64,000 nucleotides of DNA from Bacillus benzoevorans (GTDB lineage: Bacteria > Bacillota > Bacilli > Bacillales > Cytobacillaceae), in contig NZ_JACHGK010000011.1 in the NCBI RefSeq assembly GCF_014207535.1, positions 98,842 through 162,841 on the forward strand, given 5' to 3'. A program made the position numbers and the translations under genes. The notes under the pieces were generated by a model that was given only the letters and a program-made list of their open reading frames with translations, made no database searches and had not been told where the DNA came from. Below are positions 31,058 to 39,313 of this stretch, one piece after another (the first letter of the stretch is position 1; every line of letters begins with the position of its first letter).

Positions 31058-31213
31058 ATGAAAAAGTTGCTTGGAATTTTGGCCATTTTATTATTGATTG
31101 GTTTGTCATTTGCTATTATAACGACTCCTATCGCTTGGATCGGACTTGTTATCGCAGGTTTTGGCTTTTATCAATTGAATAAGCAAAAAAAAAGGAAAGG
31201 CTTCTTTTCATAG
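31058..31213 (+). CDS. Small two-helix membrane protein, probably the 5' part of the next gene
   Basis: A 51-residue product with two hydrophobic helices (ILAILLLIGLSFAIITTPIA; AWIGLVIAGFGFYQL), ending shortly after a run of nine A residues (31185-31193). Reading on in the +1 frame after that run continues without a stop into the following 264-residue frame, adding a third helix. The two frames are therefore probably one gene split by, or expressed through, slippage on the A run. Confidence 0.5.
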   Translation: MKKLLGILAILLLIGLSFAIITTPIAWIGLVIAGFGFYQLNKQKKRKGFFS

Positions 31214-31238
31214 GCCTAAATGGATAATCGCCACTGGA

Positions 31239-32033
31239 TTGATTTTAAGTGTTATTTTAGCTTTAGCTTTTATGAAACCCGACGAGGAAAAGATAAATAC
31301 AAAAGTTGTCAAAAAGGAAGCTGTTGAAACAGCGGCTAACGTCAATGAAGAAAAAGAAAAGGCTGCTGACGATTCCTATGATTCTGAAGAGTATAAAAAA
31401 ATAGCAGAACTAATGGATAGCAAAGCTGATTTTTTACCGCTTGTAAATGGTTATTATGGTTTACCAAAAGAAATCAGAAGTGAAATATACGACAATTATA
31501 TCGTTAAAAAAGAAGTTTCTTGGTCTGGGGTAGTTGCTGACGTTGATGCTATTTCGGATAGTCTAGTTATTTATGGGAATACGGATAGTTACAATGGTGA
31601 AAATTGGGCTGTTATAAGTGATGAAAAGAAAGATATGTTACCTTATGTTTTTATTGCGGAATTGAAAAATGAAGCAGAGAAACAGGGATTAAAAAATGGA
31701 GATACAGTTACGATAACTGGCGTTGTGGGCTCACGCGGCGATAAAGACTTACAATATAATTGGAAATTATACGAATCTACTGTCGCAAGCGCAACCCCAA
31801 CTGCTAATGTTGTTGATTCGGAACCTGATGTAGTTCAAGAACAAACTCCAGTTCCTAATCCTGAACCAACACCGGTTCCAGAACCTGAACCACAACAAGA
31901 TACAGCCCCTACTGTTTATTTTAAGAACTGCACCGAAGCAAGAGCCGCTGGAGCTGCGCCTGTATATTCCGGACAGCCTGGTTACGGCAAACACCTTGAC
32001 CGTGATGGCGACGGCATTGGTTGTGATAAATAA
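31239..32033 (+). CDS. Membrane-anchored OB-fold and Excalibur domain protein
   Basis: A 264-residue frame starting at a TTG. It has a hydrophobic N-terminus (ILSVILALAF), an acidic linker, an OB-fold-like domain (about residues 90-175, VSWSGVVADVDAISDSL; GDTVTITGVVGSRGD), a Pro/Glu/Thr-rich stalk (about 180-225) and a C-terminal Excalibur calcium-binding motif (DRDGDGIGCDK). The layout suggests a surface protein with the domains outside the cell. No ribosome site supports the TTG start; the natural N-terminus is probably the upstream 51-residue frame. Possible roles include superinfection exclusion. Confidence 0.6.
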   Translation: MILSVILALAFMKPDEEKINTKVVKKEAVETAANVNEEKEKAADDSYDSEEYKKIAELMDSKADFLPLVNGYYGLPKEIRSEIYDNYIVKKEVSWSGVVADVDAISDSLVIYGNTDSYNGENWAVISDEKKDMLPYVFIAELKNEAEKQGLKNGDTVTITGVVGSRGDKDLQYNWKLYESTVASATPTANVVDSEPDVVQEQTPVPNPEPTPVPEPEPQQDTAPTVYFKNCTEARAAGAAPVYSGQPGYGKHLDRDGDGIGCDK

Positions 32034-32035
32034 TT

Positions 32036-32066
32036 TAATAAAGCCCTCTCTAGGGCTTTTCTTTTC
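32036..32066 (+). terminator. Terminator before the integrase gene
   Basis: A GCCCT / AGGGC hairpin with a CTCT loop followed by TTTTCTTTTC, 3 bases after the Excalibur-protein stop. Confidence 0.75.
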
Positions 32067-32106
32067 ACCTTACAGAAGAACATATATTCCTAAAGGGGCT
32101 GATAAT

Positions 32107-33336
32107 ATGGCGAGTATTCAAAAAAGAGGTAAAAACTCTTGGCTTTTAGTTGTTGAGACAGGATATGTAAAAGGTAAACGCAAGAAAAGAACAAGGACCG
32201 TGCACATCGAAGATCCCGCATTATTAAAAACTAAAAAGAGATTGCAAGAACATCTTGAATTAGAATTAGCTAAATTCAAAATTGAAGTGGAGTCCGGTGA
32301 ATATATTGCGCCGGAAAAAATGCGGCTGCAGGATTTTGTTGAGGAATGGAATCAAAAATTTGCTCAAAAGAAACTTGGAATTAAAACACGAAAAGAGCAA
32401 CTAGGATTGATGAAAAATCATATCTCTCCTAATATTGGGCATATGAGACTAGACAGTATTAAGCCTATTCATATTGTGAACTTCCTTCATCAGTTAGAGC
32501 AAGGCGGTTCCCGACTAGATGGGAAAACAGGCGGATTAGCTGATTCAACGATTTATCAAGTAGATAAGGCACTTAGAAGTTTGTTTTCCCGCGCTAAAGA
32601 ATGGAAATTAATCAAAGATAATCCCATGAAGGAATTAAGCCGACCTAAGATCATGAGAAAGGAAATGAACTACTTAGATGAAAATGGAACTTATCTGTTA
32701 TTGACTGCATTAAATGAAATCGAAATGCACTGGCGTTTGTTTTTTATAACTTCTCTCATTGGCGGGCTGCGAAGAGGTGAAATTGTTGCGCTGGAATGGA
32801 AGCATATAAATTTTGAAGAAAACTATATAGATGTTGAGCAAAGTATTCCATTATTTGAAGATGGTCAACCGGTAATCAAAGAAACAAAAACAGGCGTGAC
32901 CCGTAAGGTCTCTATGCCAGAATGGTACATGAATGAATTGAGGGATTTTAAAGAGGAATGGGAAAGGGAAAAAGATGGATGCGGCGACTGTTGGGAAGGC
33001 GGGGTTCGTGAATTTGTATTTCAGAACGGGTTGGGCCTCCCCTTCTATCCAACTACAGCAACTAAAAGGTGGATTGAGTTTCGGAATGAATTTAAATTTG
33101 AAGGATTAAGATTGCACGATATGCGGCATACGATGGTTGCGTTGTTGATAGAAGAAGGTGTACACTTAAAAGCAATCCAGAAAAGAGCCGGCCACGCCAA
33201 TTATAAAACCACTTCTGACACATATGGTCACGTATCAAAAAAAGTGGCAGATTCCACCGCCAAACGCTTCGAAAAATTCAATCCATCGCATTTCGTCAAC
33301 AACTCGTCAACAGATAGAAAAAATCACGATTCATAA
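32107..33336 (+). CDS. int: Phage integrase (tyrosine recombinase)
   Basis: A 409-residue integrase. An N-terminal arm-binding domain (MASIQKRGKNSWLLVVETGY) is followed by a core-binding region and the catalytic domain: Arg in GGLRRGEIVALEW, HDMRHT, AGHANYKTT and the nucleophile Tyr in TSDTYGHV. It catalyses site-specific insertion and excision of the prophage. AAAGGGGCTGATAAT precedes ATG 32107; a longer frame from 31996 lacks a ribosome site and covers the terminator. The gene marks the right end of the prophage. Confidence 0.93.
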   Translation: MASIQKRGKNSWLLVVETGYVKGKRKKRTRTVHIEDPALLKTKKRLQEHLELELAKFKIEVESGEYIAPEKMRLQDFVEEWNQKFAQKKLGIKTRKEQLGLMKNHISPNIGHMRLDSIKPIHIVNFLHQLEQGGSRLDGKTGGLADSTIYQVDKALRSLFSRAKEWKLIKDNPMKELSRPKIMRKEMNYLDENGTYLLLTALNEIEMHWRLFFITSLIGGLRRGEIVALEWKHINFEENYIDVEQSIPLFEDGQPVIKETKTGVTRKVSMPEWYMNELRDFKEEWEREKDGCGDCWEGGVREFVFQNGLGLPFYPTTATKRWIEFRNEFKFEGLRLHDMRHTMVALLIEEGVHLKAIQKRAGHANYKTTSDTYGHVSKKVADSTAKRFEKFNPSHFVNNSSTDRKNHDS

Positions 33337-33379
33337 CAAGTTGAGAAGCCTGTCCTATCAATACTTTGGGGCATATACA

Positions 33380-33418
33380 AAAACGGGGCGAAAGGTTTGT
33401 AACCTTCCAGCCCCGAAG
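33380..33418 (+). terminator. Hairpin downstream of the integrase
   Basis: A nested inverted repeat: CGGGGC (33384-33389) with GCCCCG (33410-33415) around AAGGTT / AACCTT. There is no clear T run, so termination is uncertain; it could also mark the prophage-chromosome junction. Confidence 0.45.
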
Positions 33419-33526
33419 GATTATTTAATTACTATAATAGTATCATTATCCAGATAGAGTCACAATGGTTAATTTTAAATTTTTCAAGAAAAAAATGTAT
33501 CTGAAAAAAATCCAGCCTTATTCCTA

Positions 33527-34309
33527 TTAATGATCTCGATAAATATAGATACAAATTAGCAATGCCAATAATTGAATTCGATCCTTTTCACCAGCGCATG
33601 GAGCGAATGTCAGAATCGGTGTATTCGGATTAACAAACCTCTTTCCCCACTCCAGCGGCATCAAACCGCTTTGAATCTGCCCAAAAACTGTCTTTTCAGA
33701 AGTCATAAATGTATAATCAGCCGGAATTCCTTTTTTTAGCAACTGAATCGATTGATGATCAAATAAATATTCTTTCCCTTTTCCCTTAATGAACTTGTAC
33801 ACAGTCGATACATGTTCTCCTTCTGGAGTGATGATTTCAATTTGATCATTCCTTTGCTGGAAAAAGACGATTGGCTTGTCCTGCTGATCATAAAGGACAA
33901 ATTTTCTGCTAAATACGCGATCAAGAAAATAGGGTAAAAACCAGCGGGCAAGAAAAAAAGAACGGTCTCTTATTTCACCTGCTTTTATACCTGACGGGTC
34001 AAAAAATAACATTCTTAATGATGGGGCAGGCAAAAACGTTAATAAAAAGGTTGATTCCTCAAAAAAGTTATAAGTGAAAGGTTCTTCTGCTGTTTCTAAT
34101 TGAATCGATCCAGCCCGGTTTTTATTTAATAAGAAGACCTGGTAACAGTAAAAGCTGTAAATAAGGAATGGGATAGCCAATATAAGGAGTTGAAAATATT
34201 TAGTTATGACCACTGAATAGAAGAGTAATAGAATCGGTGGAATAAGAGCAGCCAAGGCTGCATTTAAAGAAGCCGCTGCGGACTGTTCATAAAATTGCCG
34301 GATATTCAT
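33527..34309 (-). CDS. Hypothetical membrane-anchored protein, 260 residues
   Basis: Two adjacent N-terminal transmembrane helices (residues about 14-58) are followed by a long soluble part with repeated beta pairs (RKFVLYDQQDKPIVFFQQR; YLFDHQSIQLLKKG), reminiscent of LURP-one/tubby-like folds. No family name is certain. It is the first chromosomal gene beyond the prophage and is transcribed toward it. Confidence 0.6.
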   Translation of the reverse strand: MNIRQFYEQSAAASLNAALAALIPPILLLFYSVVITKYFQLLILAIPFLIYSFYCYQVFLLNKNRAGSIQLETAEEPFTYNFFEESTFLLTFLPAPSLRMLFFDPSGIKAGEIRDRSFFLARWFLPYFLDRVFSRKFVLYDQQDKPIVFFQQRNDQIEIITPEGEHVSTVYKFIKGKGKEYLFDHQSIQLLKKGIPADYTFMTSEKTVFGQIQSGLMPLEWGKRFVNPNTPILTFAPCAGEKDRIQLLALLICIYIYRDH

Positions 34310-34391
34310 TTTCCGCTCTCCTTATAAATAATCAGCATACTTATTCTGTAAAAATTCGATACTAATATTCTATTAAGGAGAATGGGAAAAT

Positions 34392-34448
34392 ATGTTCAAA
34401 AAAGGAAAAAAGAGCGGCAGCATACACTCCAAATTTCAGAAAAACTGA
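34392..34448 (+). CDS. Possible 18-residue basic peptide
   Basis: A tiny frame (MFKKGKKSGSIHSKFQKN) with a good AAGGAG site 12 bases upstream. Too short to be sure; it could be a small spore or leader peptide. Confidence 0.25.
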   Translation: MFKKGKKSGSIHSKFQKN

Positions 34449-34555
34449 CAGGAATCTTTTCTTAGAATAATTTTCTTAACAAACGCTGTCTTTTGTCATA
34501 CAATATTACAACAATATGGTTATTTCAGCTATCTAAATAGGCAGGTTAATCTATT

Positions 34556-35671
34556 ATGAATAAAGTGTTATTAAAAAATGCTTTTATCCACCCGATTACA
34601 CAAAGCCCATTTTTCGGGGATTTATTGGTAGGAAATGGGATTATTTTGGATATTGGGTTAAATTTAGCAGCGATGTCCGATACAAGGGTCTATGATTGCG
34701 CGGGACTCTATCTGTTTCCAGGTTTTATTGATGTCCATACTCATTTAGGTTTATATGACGAGGGGATCGGTGAGGTTGGTAATGATGCGAATGACAGTAT
34801 TGAACCGCTCAACCCTCATATTCGGGCATTAGACGGCGTCTATCCTCAGGATCCGGCTTTTGCGGAAGCAGTCCGGGCCGGAATTACAACCGTTCATGTC
34901 ATGCCGGGAAGTGCGAACATCATTGGCGGGACGACTTCTGTTATTAAAACAAGCGGCAGCAATATCCAGACGATGCTGGTGAAAGAAACTGCCGGTTTAA
35001 AAATTGCCCTTGGAGAAAACCCGAAACGGGTTCATAGCTACGGGAAAAAGAATTCTTTAACCCGTATGGGAATCATGGGGAGACTGCGGGAGATTTTTTA
35101 TGAAGCCAAATATTGTGAAGAACCGGAAAAATTCCGTTTAGCCCCTATTATAAAGGCATTAGAAAAAGAAATACCTGTCCGTATTCATGCACACCGGGCC
35201 GATGATATTCTCTCTGCTATCCGATTTGCTGAAGAATTTGCTTTGGATTTAAGAATCGAGCATTGTACCGAGGGGCATCTGATTGCTAATGAGCTTGCTG
35301 ACAGAGGCTTAAAAGTTTCCGTAGGACCCACCCTCACCCGCCGCTCGAAAGATGAACTTAAACATAAAAGCTGGCAGACTTATCAGGTTTTAAGCGGCAA
35401 AGGGATTGAAGTCTCTATCACGACCGATCATCCGTATATTCCGATCCAATATTTAAATATATGTGCGGCTATTGCTGTTCGTGAGGGCTTATCTGAACAG
35501 CTGGCGTTAGAAGGAATGACGATTCTGCCCGCACGAAATCTAGGGCTGGAACATCGGATTGGCAGTGTTGCGAAAGGGAAGGACGCCGATCTGGTGCTCT
35601 GGTCACATCACCCTTTTTATTTTATGGCAAAGCCGAAATGGACCATGATAAATGGCATATTCATTGAATAA
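34556..35671 (+). CDS. Amidohydrolase-family metal-dependent hydrolase
   Basis: A 371-residue enzyme of the amidohydrolase superfamily. Signature elements: an N-terminal beta segment, PGFIDVHTHLG with the metal-binding HxH (about residues 60-62), RIHAHRADDI with a second His pair, IEHCTEG, and TTDHPYIP for the catalytic Asp. It resembles imidazolonepropionase-like and related deaminases or hydrolases; the substrate cannot be told. Single gene, no obvious operon partners. Confidence 0.82.
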   Translation: MNKVLLKNAFIHPITQSPFFGDLLVGNGIILDIGLNLAAMSDTRVYDCAGLYLFPGFIDVHTHLGLYDEGIGEVGNDANDSIEPLNPHIRALDGVYPQDPAFAEAVRAGITTVHVMPGSANIIGGTTSVIKTSGSNIQTMLVKETAGLKIALGENPKRVHSYGKKNSLTRMGIMGRLREIFYEAKYCEEPEKFRLAPIIKALEKEIPVRIHAHRADDILSAIRFAEEFALDLRIEHCTEGHLIANELADRGLKVSVGPTLTRRSKDELKHKSWQTYQVLSGKGIEVSITTDHPYIPIQYLNICAAIAVREGLSEQLALEGMTILPARNLGLEHRIGSVAKGKDADLVLWSHHPFYFMAKPKWTMINGIFIE

Positions 35672-35880
35672 AAACACTGATATTGACTCATAGAAAATTG
35701 TCAAAAATTAGCCGAATTTTAACGAAAAATTTACCTAAACACCTATTTTCAATTTAAAATTTTTTTAGTACTATTCAATTGTAAGGTGATTTTTTTGCTT
35801 CATATTTTATAAGGTAAAGGGGATTCGATAACTGATTTGTAAGACGCCTTTATTATGATTTCTATATTATATCTTTATGG

Positions 35881-35990
35881 TATAGGGAAGGCAAATGGTG
35901 CGCCACCAGTCAAACTGGTTCTAGTGGGTTCGATTCCCACCCCGAAATTTTTTAGTATTTTGATAAAAAATTTCGAGGGTGGGTCTTTTC
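35881..35990 (+). other. Degenerate tRNA-like sequence overlapping a terminator hairpin
   Basis: Bases 35881-35947 follow a tRNA plan: D-arm-like GGC/GCC stem (35890-35904), anticodon-arm-like hairpin ACCAGT-CAA-ACTGGT (35905-35919), 4-base variable loop, and a perfect T arm GTGGG-TTCGATT-CCCAC (35924-35940). The acceptor strands (TATAGGG and CCCGAAA) pair at only five of seven positions, so a working tRNA is unlikely. The CCCAC strand also starts a long terminator-like inverted repeat (35936-35954 with 35964-35983, then TCTTTTC), so the two folds exclude each other. It precedes the acetyltransferase gene. Confidence 0.5.
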
Positions 35991-36037
35991 ATCTTTTGCA
36001 TGGGAAAGGACTGCCCTCGGGTCGGAGGGGATTAACC

Positions 36038-36592
36038 GTGCTGAAAAAACGCGAACTGCATGAATGCCATGAATTATTTGACTTGATGACCCATCCTGAT
36101 GTCTTCCCATTTGTGCGTCATAAAGCTGCATCCTATGAAGAATTTTTATTTATCACGAAACAAATGCTGGAAGCCGAAGAACGCGGCGAGCTGATCTCAA
36201 GGACAATCCTTGATGAATGGGGTGCTCCGATTGGCACGATAAGCTTATATGATATCCAGGAAAATGCAGGTTTTTTAGGTACATGGCTCGGAAAGCCATA
36301 CCATGGAAAAGGATATAACCAAAGTGCAAAAGATGCTTTTTTTAAAGAACTATTTTACGAGTTAGGAATTGAGACCATCCTGATGCGCATCCGGCATGTG
36401 AATATCCGTTCCCAAAAAGCTGCTCAAAAGCTCCCCTACATCGTAGATGCCAGCCAATCACGGCAATCCCTTTATGAGCAATTAAACCTAGTGGAAGACC
36501 TCTTTCAATTGTTTGAAATTCCAAAAGATTTATATACGATGCATATGTTAAGAAATACTAGCGATGAAACTTCGCAAAAATTAGAAGCCTAA
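36038..36592 (+). CDS. GNAT-family N-acetyltransferase
   Basis: A 184-residue acetyltransferase of the RimJ/RimL type. The acetyl-CoA-binding region is LGTWLGKPYHGKGYNQSAKD, followed by LMRIRHVNIRSQKAAQKLP. The start is a GTG at 36038 with GGAGGGG upstream. A longer frame back to 35855 only covers the tRNA-like and terminator segment and is not credible. Substrate unknown. Confidence 0.8.
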   Translation: MLKKRELHECHELFDLMTHPDVFPFVRHKAASYEEFLFITKQMLEAEERGELISRTILDEWGAPIGTISLYDIQENAGFLGTWLGKPYHGKGYNQSAKDAFFKELFYELGIETILMRIRHVNIRSQKAAQKLPYIVDASQSRQSLYEQLNLVEDLFQLFEIPKDLYTMHMLRNTSDETSQKLEA

Positions 36593-36609
36593 ATTTGGTT
36601 GGGTTTCAG

Positions 36610-36722
36610 ATTTGGCTTGCAGGTGTCTGGCTCCGATAACATGATTTTATCCAGTAGTTGTTTCATCTGAAATAATCTGGTTATTTCATGATATTGTGGT
36701 GCCCGGCACCTTTTTTTCGCAC
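36610..36722. repeat. REP-like GGTGCCxGGCACC repeat pair
   Basis: Near 36620 AGGTGTCTGGCTCC and near 36705 GGTGCCCGGCACC followed by TTTTTTTCGC. The second is a perfect palindrome with a T run and may act as a terminator. The same kind of motif recurs at about 54240-54470 (CAGGCACC, GGTGCCTGG), which suggests a dispersed intergenic repeat family. Confidence 0.4.
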
Positions 36723-36826
36723 TGTTTATCTTTTGTTGAATAAATTATTATAGATAAATGACATCAAGCATCATGATCTTAACAGCCCATTCCATGGAAT
36801 GGATTTTATGAAAGGATGTATATCCA

Positions 36827-37315
36827 ATGTTTCCTTGGAATTTATTTCCCTTTAACAAAGATATGCAAAATAAAGTGCGGCAAATGAACCCGGAAGAAAT
36901 TAATCAGTATGTGCAAAATATTATGGAGCAGATGGGCAGCTTGTTTCAACCCTCGGCGACTAACTATATGAATCCTCAGGATTTTATTAAATCCTTCCAT
37001 GCAGGAGAACGTGGTCATTCTACTGCAGCAAAAGGATCTGACATTCAATACTCTGTCTATGAAACACATGACTTTATTTTTGTGCGAGTTCATATTGAGC
37101 AGGAAGAATGGCTGCAGCAGCTTAAGCTATATCTTACCTCCCATCTGCTTATCATTGAGAATGTTCCCGAGACTGGCGAAAAACAATCCATTCCCCTCCC
37201 TGCCCTTGTAAAGAAAAAAGGTACGTCAGCCCAATATAAGGAGCAAACACTTGAAGTCAAAATCCCGAAAAATATTGATATGCAATTTTCTGAGATTGAT
37301 ATTATCGAAATTTAA
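36827..37315 (+). CDS. GerT-like / Hsp20-type spore coat protein
   Basis: A 162-residue protein. The N-terminus (MFPWNLFPFNKDMQNKVRQM) and size match the GerT group of Bacillus spore coat/germination proteins; residues about 75-160 form a small-heat-shock-like beta sandwich (YETHDFIFVRVHIEQEEW; LIIENVPETGEK). GerT helps normal spore germination in B. subtilis. GAAAGGATG precedes the ATG. Assignment is by resemblance. Confidence 0.6.
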   Translation: MFPWNLFPFNKDMQNKVRQMNPEEINQYVQNIMEQMGSLFQPSATNYMNPQDFIKSFHAGERGHSTAAKGSDIQYSVYETHDFIFVRVHIEQEEWLQQLKLYLTSHLLIIENVPETGEKQSIPLPALVKKKGTSAQYKEQTLEVKIPKNIDMQFSEIDIIEI

Positions 37316-37344
37316 CCGAAATAATTTATTAAGTAAGCCTTTTA

Positions 37345-37382
37345 GAAAAAACGGCCTCATCAAAAGGCCGTTTTGTTTTGCG
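37345..37382. terminator. Bidirectional terminator
   Basis: AAACGGCCT and AGGCCGTTT pair around CATCAAA, with T-rich runs on both strands. It separates the plus-strand GerT-like gene from the minus-strand lipoprotein operon. Confidence 0.85.
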
Positions 37383-37850
37383 TTATTGTTGTTTTGTATC
37401 ATCGTTCATTTCAGTATCTGTCATCTTTGCTGCCCCGCCTTCTGCTTCAGGCTCGCTTGGCTGGCCAATAACAAATTCTTTTTTCGGCATTGCATGATAG
37501 CCTTCAGCCGTTACATGGGAGTATATATAGTAAGTCCCTTCCTCTGTAAAGCCTTTTTTCAGTTCATAAATACCATCGCCAGCATGCTTAACCGGAATCT
37601 TTTCATGTTTTTCATCATTGGCACGCCAGATCTCAAACACCACTTCATCCGGGTCCGTTACAGCTTCTTCACCATAGGTAACTTTAGCGGTAAATGTAAC
37701 CGGTTCATTCACACTGCCCTGCACCGGATTTACCGTCAGATCAACATTAAGAAACAAAGGAACTCGATCCTTTTCTTTCTGACCGGAACAAGCTGTTACA
37801 ACTGAAATAAGCAAAAATAATAACACTAATAAATACAGTCTTTTCTTCAT
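37383..37850 (-). CDS. YtkA/FixH-like lipoprotein
   Basis: A 155-residue lipoprotein. The signal peptide ends in a lipobox VVTAC (Cys about residue 21), and the mature part is a single immunoglobulin-like YtkA/FixH domain (VNEPVTFTAKVTYGEEAV; YHAMPKKEFVIG) with a Glu/Asp-rich tail. Domains of this kind occur near copper-handling and cytochrome-oxidase genes. It follows the histidine kinase gene on the same strand and may belong to its regulon. Confidence 0.72.
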   Translation of the reverse strand: MKKRLYLLVLLFLLISVVTACSGQKEKDRVPLFLNVDLTVNPVQGSVNEPVTFTAKVTYGEEAVTDPDEVVFEIWRANDEKHEKIPVKHAGDGIYELKKGFTEEGTYYIYSHVTAEGYHAMPKKEFVIGQPSEPEAEGGAAKMTDTEMNDDTKQQ

Positions 37851-37906
37851 CTTGAATCCCCTTTAAATTCGCAAAAATGGCTAATCCAGTTTTAAGTATA
37901 TCATCC

Positions 37907-39313
37907 CTAAATAATATCTTCTATGACAGGCAAACGAATTTCAACGGTAGTTCCTTGTCCAAGTCTGCTTGAAATAGTTAAACTGCCATCATGAAGGATG
38001 GCAAGTTTATCAGCAATCGCTAACCCGAGACCTGTCCCTCCATCCATTCTTGTCCTGGCTTTATTGACGCGATAGAACCGTTCCTTAATATTGGCTAAAT
38101 CCCCTTCTGGGATTCCTTTACCTGTATCACTTATTTTGATCACACACATTTTACCTTCATTTTGTAAAGCAATCGAGATTCCTCCTGTTTTCGTGTATCT
38201 GAGCGCATTATCGATGACATTCTGTAATATTTGTTCAATACGTCCTTCATCCCCATTGATAATGATGTCAGGATCTAAATCAAGACGGAAGGATAATCCT
38301 TTTTCGTTCAGTACAGGTTTATATTTAACGGTGGAATCCTCTATCAATTGGGCCAACGGCAGCGGCATTTTAACCAATGTATACTCTTCACGGTCTAGTC
38401 TCGATAAATCGAGTAAATCTCCAACTAGGCGTTCCATCCTGCCAGCCTCTCTGTGAATCAAGTGTAAATATTGTTTTTTATCCTGCTCTTCCTGAATCAT
38501 GTTGCAAAGAAGGGCATCGCTATAACCCTTTACATAGCTGATTGGTGTTCGCAGCTCGTGAGAGACATTGGCGAGAAATTCTTTTTTTCTCTCATCTTCC
38601 TTTTGAATCGATTCCGCCATGTGGTTAAACGCAGAGGATAGTTGACCTATTTCATCTTTTGTATCGATTTGAAGCCTCACTGCATAATTTCCTTTAGCCA
38701 CCTCTTCAGCAGCATCCTTCATTTTCACGATTGGACCTGTCAGTCTCTGCACGATTTTACTCCCAGCAAAGAGGGCAATAATCAGAAAAAGAAGAGCAGC
38801 CGTTAGCCAAAGATAGGCAAACTCCTTAGTAAGCTCAGTGATTTTGGCCAGCGGCATATACATATAGATAATACCTTCCAAGCGGTTCTCATCCAATAAT
38901 GGAATAATAACAGAAATAAGCTTTCGATCAAATCTTTCTTCATAACCTACTTTTTGGATCGTTTTGCCAGCAAGCAGCCGCTCTCTTTCCCCAGCACCAA
39001 TCAGTGCTTCTACATTCATGTCAAAAGGAAAACAGGCACTAAGTTCTTTCGGATTACTCACGACAAATATCTCTGCCTCAGACTTTGAATTAAACCATTC
39101 AATTTTATCCTTTAATTCGTCTGTCAGCGGTCCTGATTCATAGTCAAGAGATAGAAGTTTTCCCTGCTCCAGCATGACGTTTTCGACGTTTTCAACATAT
39201 AACTTTTCATAGAAAAAATAGGACAATAAATACGAATACAAAATCGTAATGATGATTGCTGCCGTAATGGAAAGCCACATTTTTCGTGCAAGACTTCCTG
39301 CTCTTTTGTTCAT
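37907..39313 (-). CDS. Sensor histidine kinase
   Basis: A 468-residue membrane kinase. Two transmembrane helices (about residues 12-35 and 165-188) flank an extracellular sensor domain; a HAMP linker, a HisKA domain with the phospho-acceptor FLANVSHELRTPISYVKG and a HATPase domain (NVIDNALRYT, DTGKGIPEG, GTGLGLAIA) follow. The sensor has a Cys (SACFPFD) conserved in similar Bacillus kinases as far as I recall. It overlaps the response regulator gene by 4 bases. Confidence 0.9.
   Translation of the reverse strand: MNKRAGSLARKMWLSITAAIIITILYSYLLSYFFYEKLYVENVENVMLEQGKLLSLDYESGPLTDELKDKIEWFNSKSEAEIFVVSNPKELSACFPFDMNVEALIGAGERERLLAGKTIQKVGYEERFDRKLISVIIPLLDENRLEGIIYMYMPLAKITELTKEFAYLWLTAALLFLIIALFAGSKIVQRLTGPIVKMKDAAEEVAKGNYAVRLQIDTKDEIGQLSSAFNHMAESIQKEDERKKEFLANVSHELRTPISYVKGYSDALLCNMIQEEQDKKQYLHLIHREAGRMERLVGDLLDLSRLDREEYTLVKMPLPLAQLIEDSTVKYKPVLNEKGLSFRLDLDPDIIINGDEGRIEQILQNVIDNALRYTKTGGISIALQNEGKMCVIKISDTGKGIPEGDLANIKERFYRVNKARTRMDGGTGLGLAIADKLAILHDGSLTISSRLGQGTTVEIRLPVIEDII

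Larger units (their letters stand above)
1..33345. mobile_element. Temperate siphophage prophage (A118-like), left part cut off
   Basis: The segment holds a contiguous phage genome: integrase and lysogeny switch at the right, early, replication and recombination genes in the middle, then terminase, portal, minor head, scaffold, capsid, connector and tail genes running off the left edge. The minor-capsid gene order resembles Listeria phage A118 and related Bacillus phages. Tail tape measure, baseplate and lysis genes are not in the window. The right end lies just after the integrase stop at 33336; I could not identify the attachment core because only one end is visible. Reading frames are intact, so the prophage could be functional. 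Confidence 0.93.

Noticed and set aside
35881..35947. Functional tRNA gene
   Set aside because: The acceptor stem has two mismatches, the anticodon stem is irregular and no CCA follows.
35855..36037. N-terminal extension of the acetyltransferase
   Set aside because: This stretch encodes the tRNA-like hairpins and terminator in other terms, lacks a ribosome site, and the family starts at the GTG at 36038, which has a good site.
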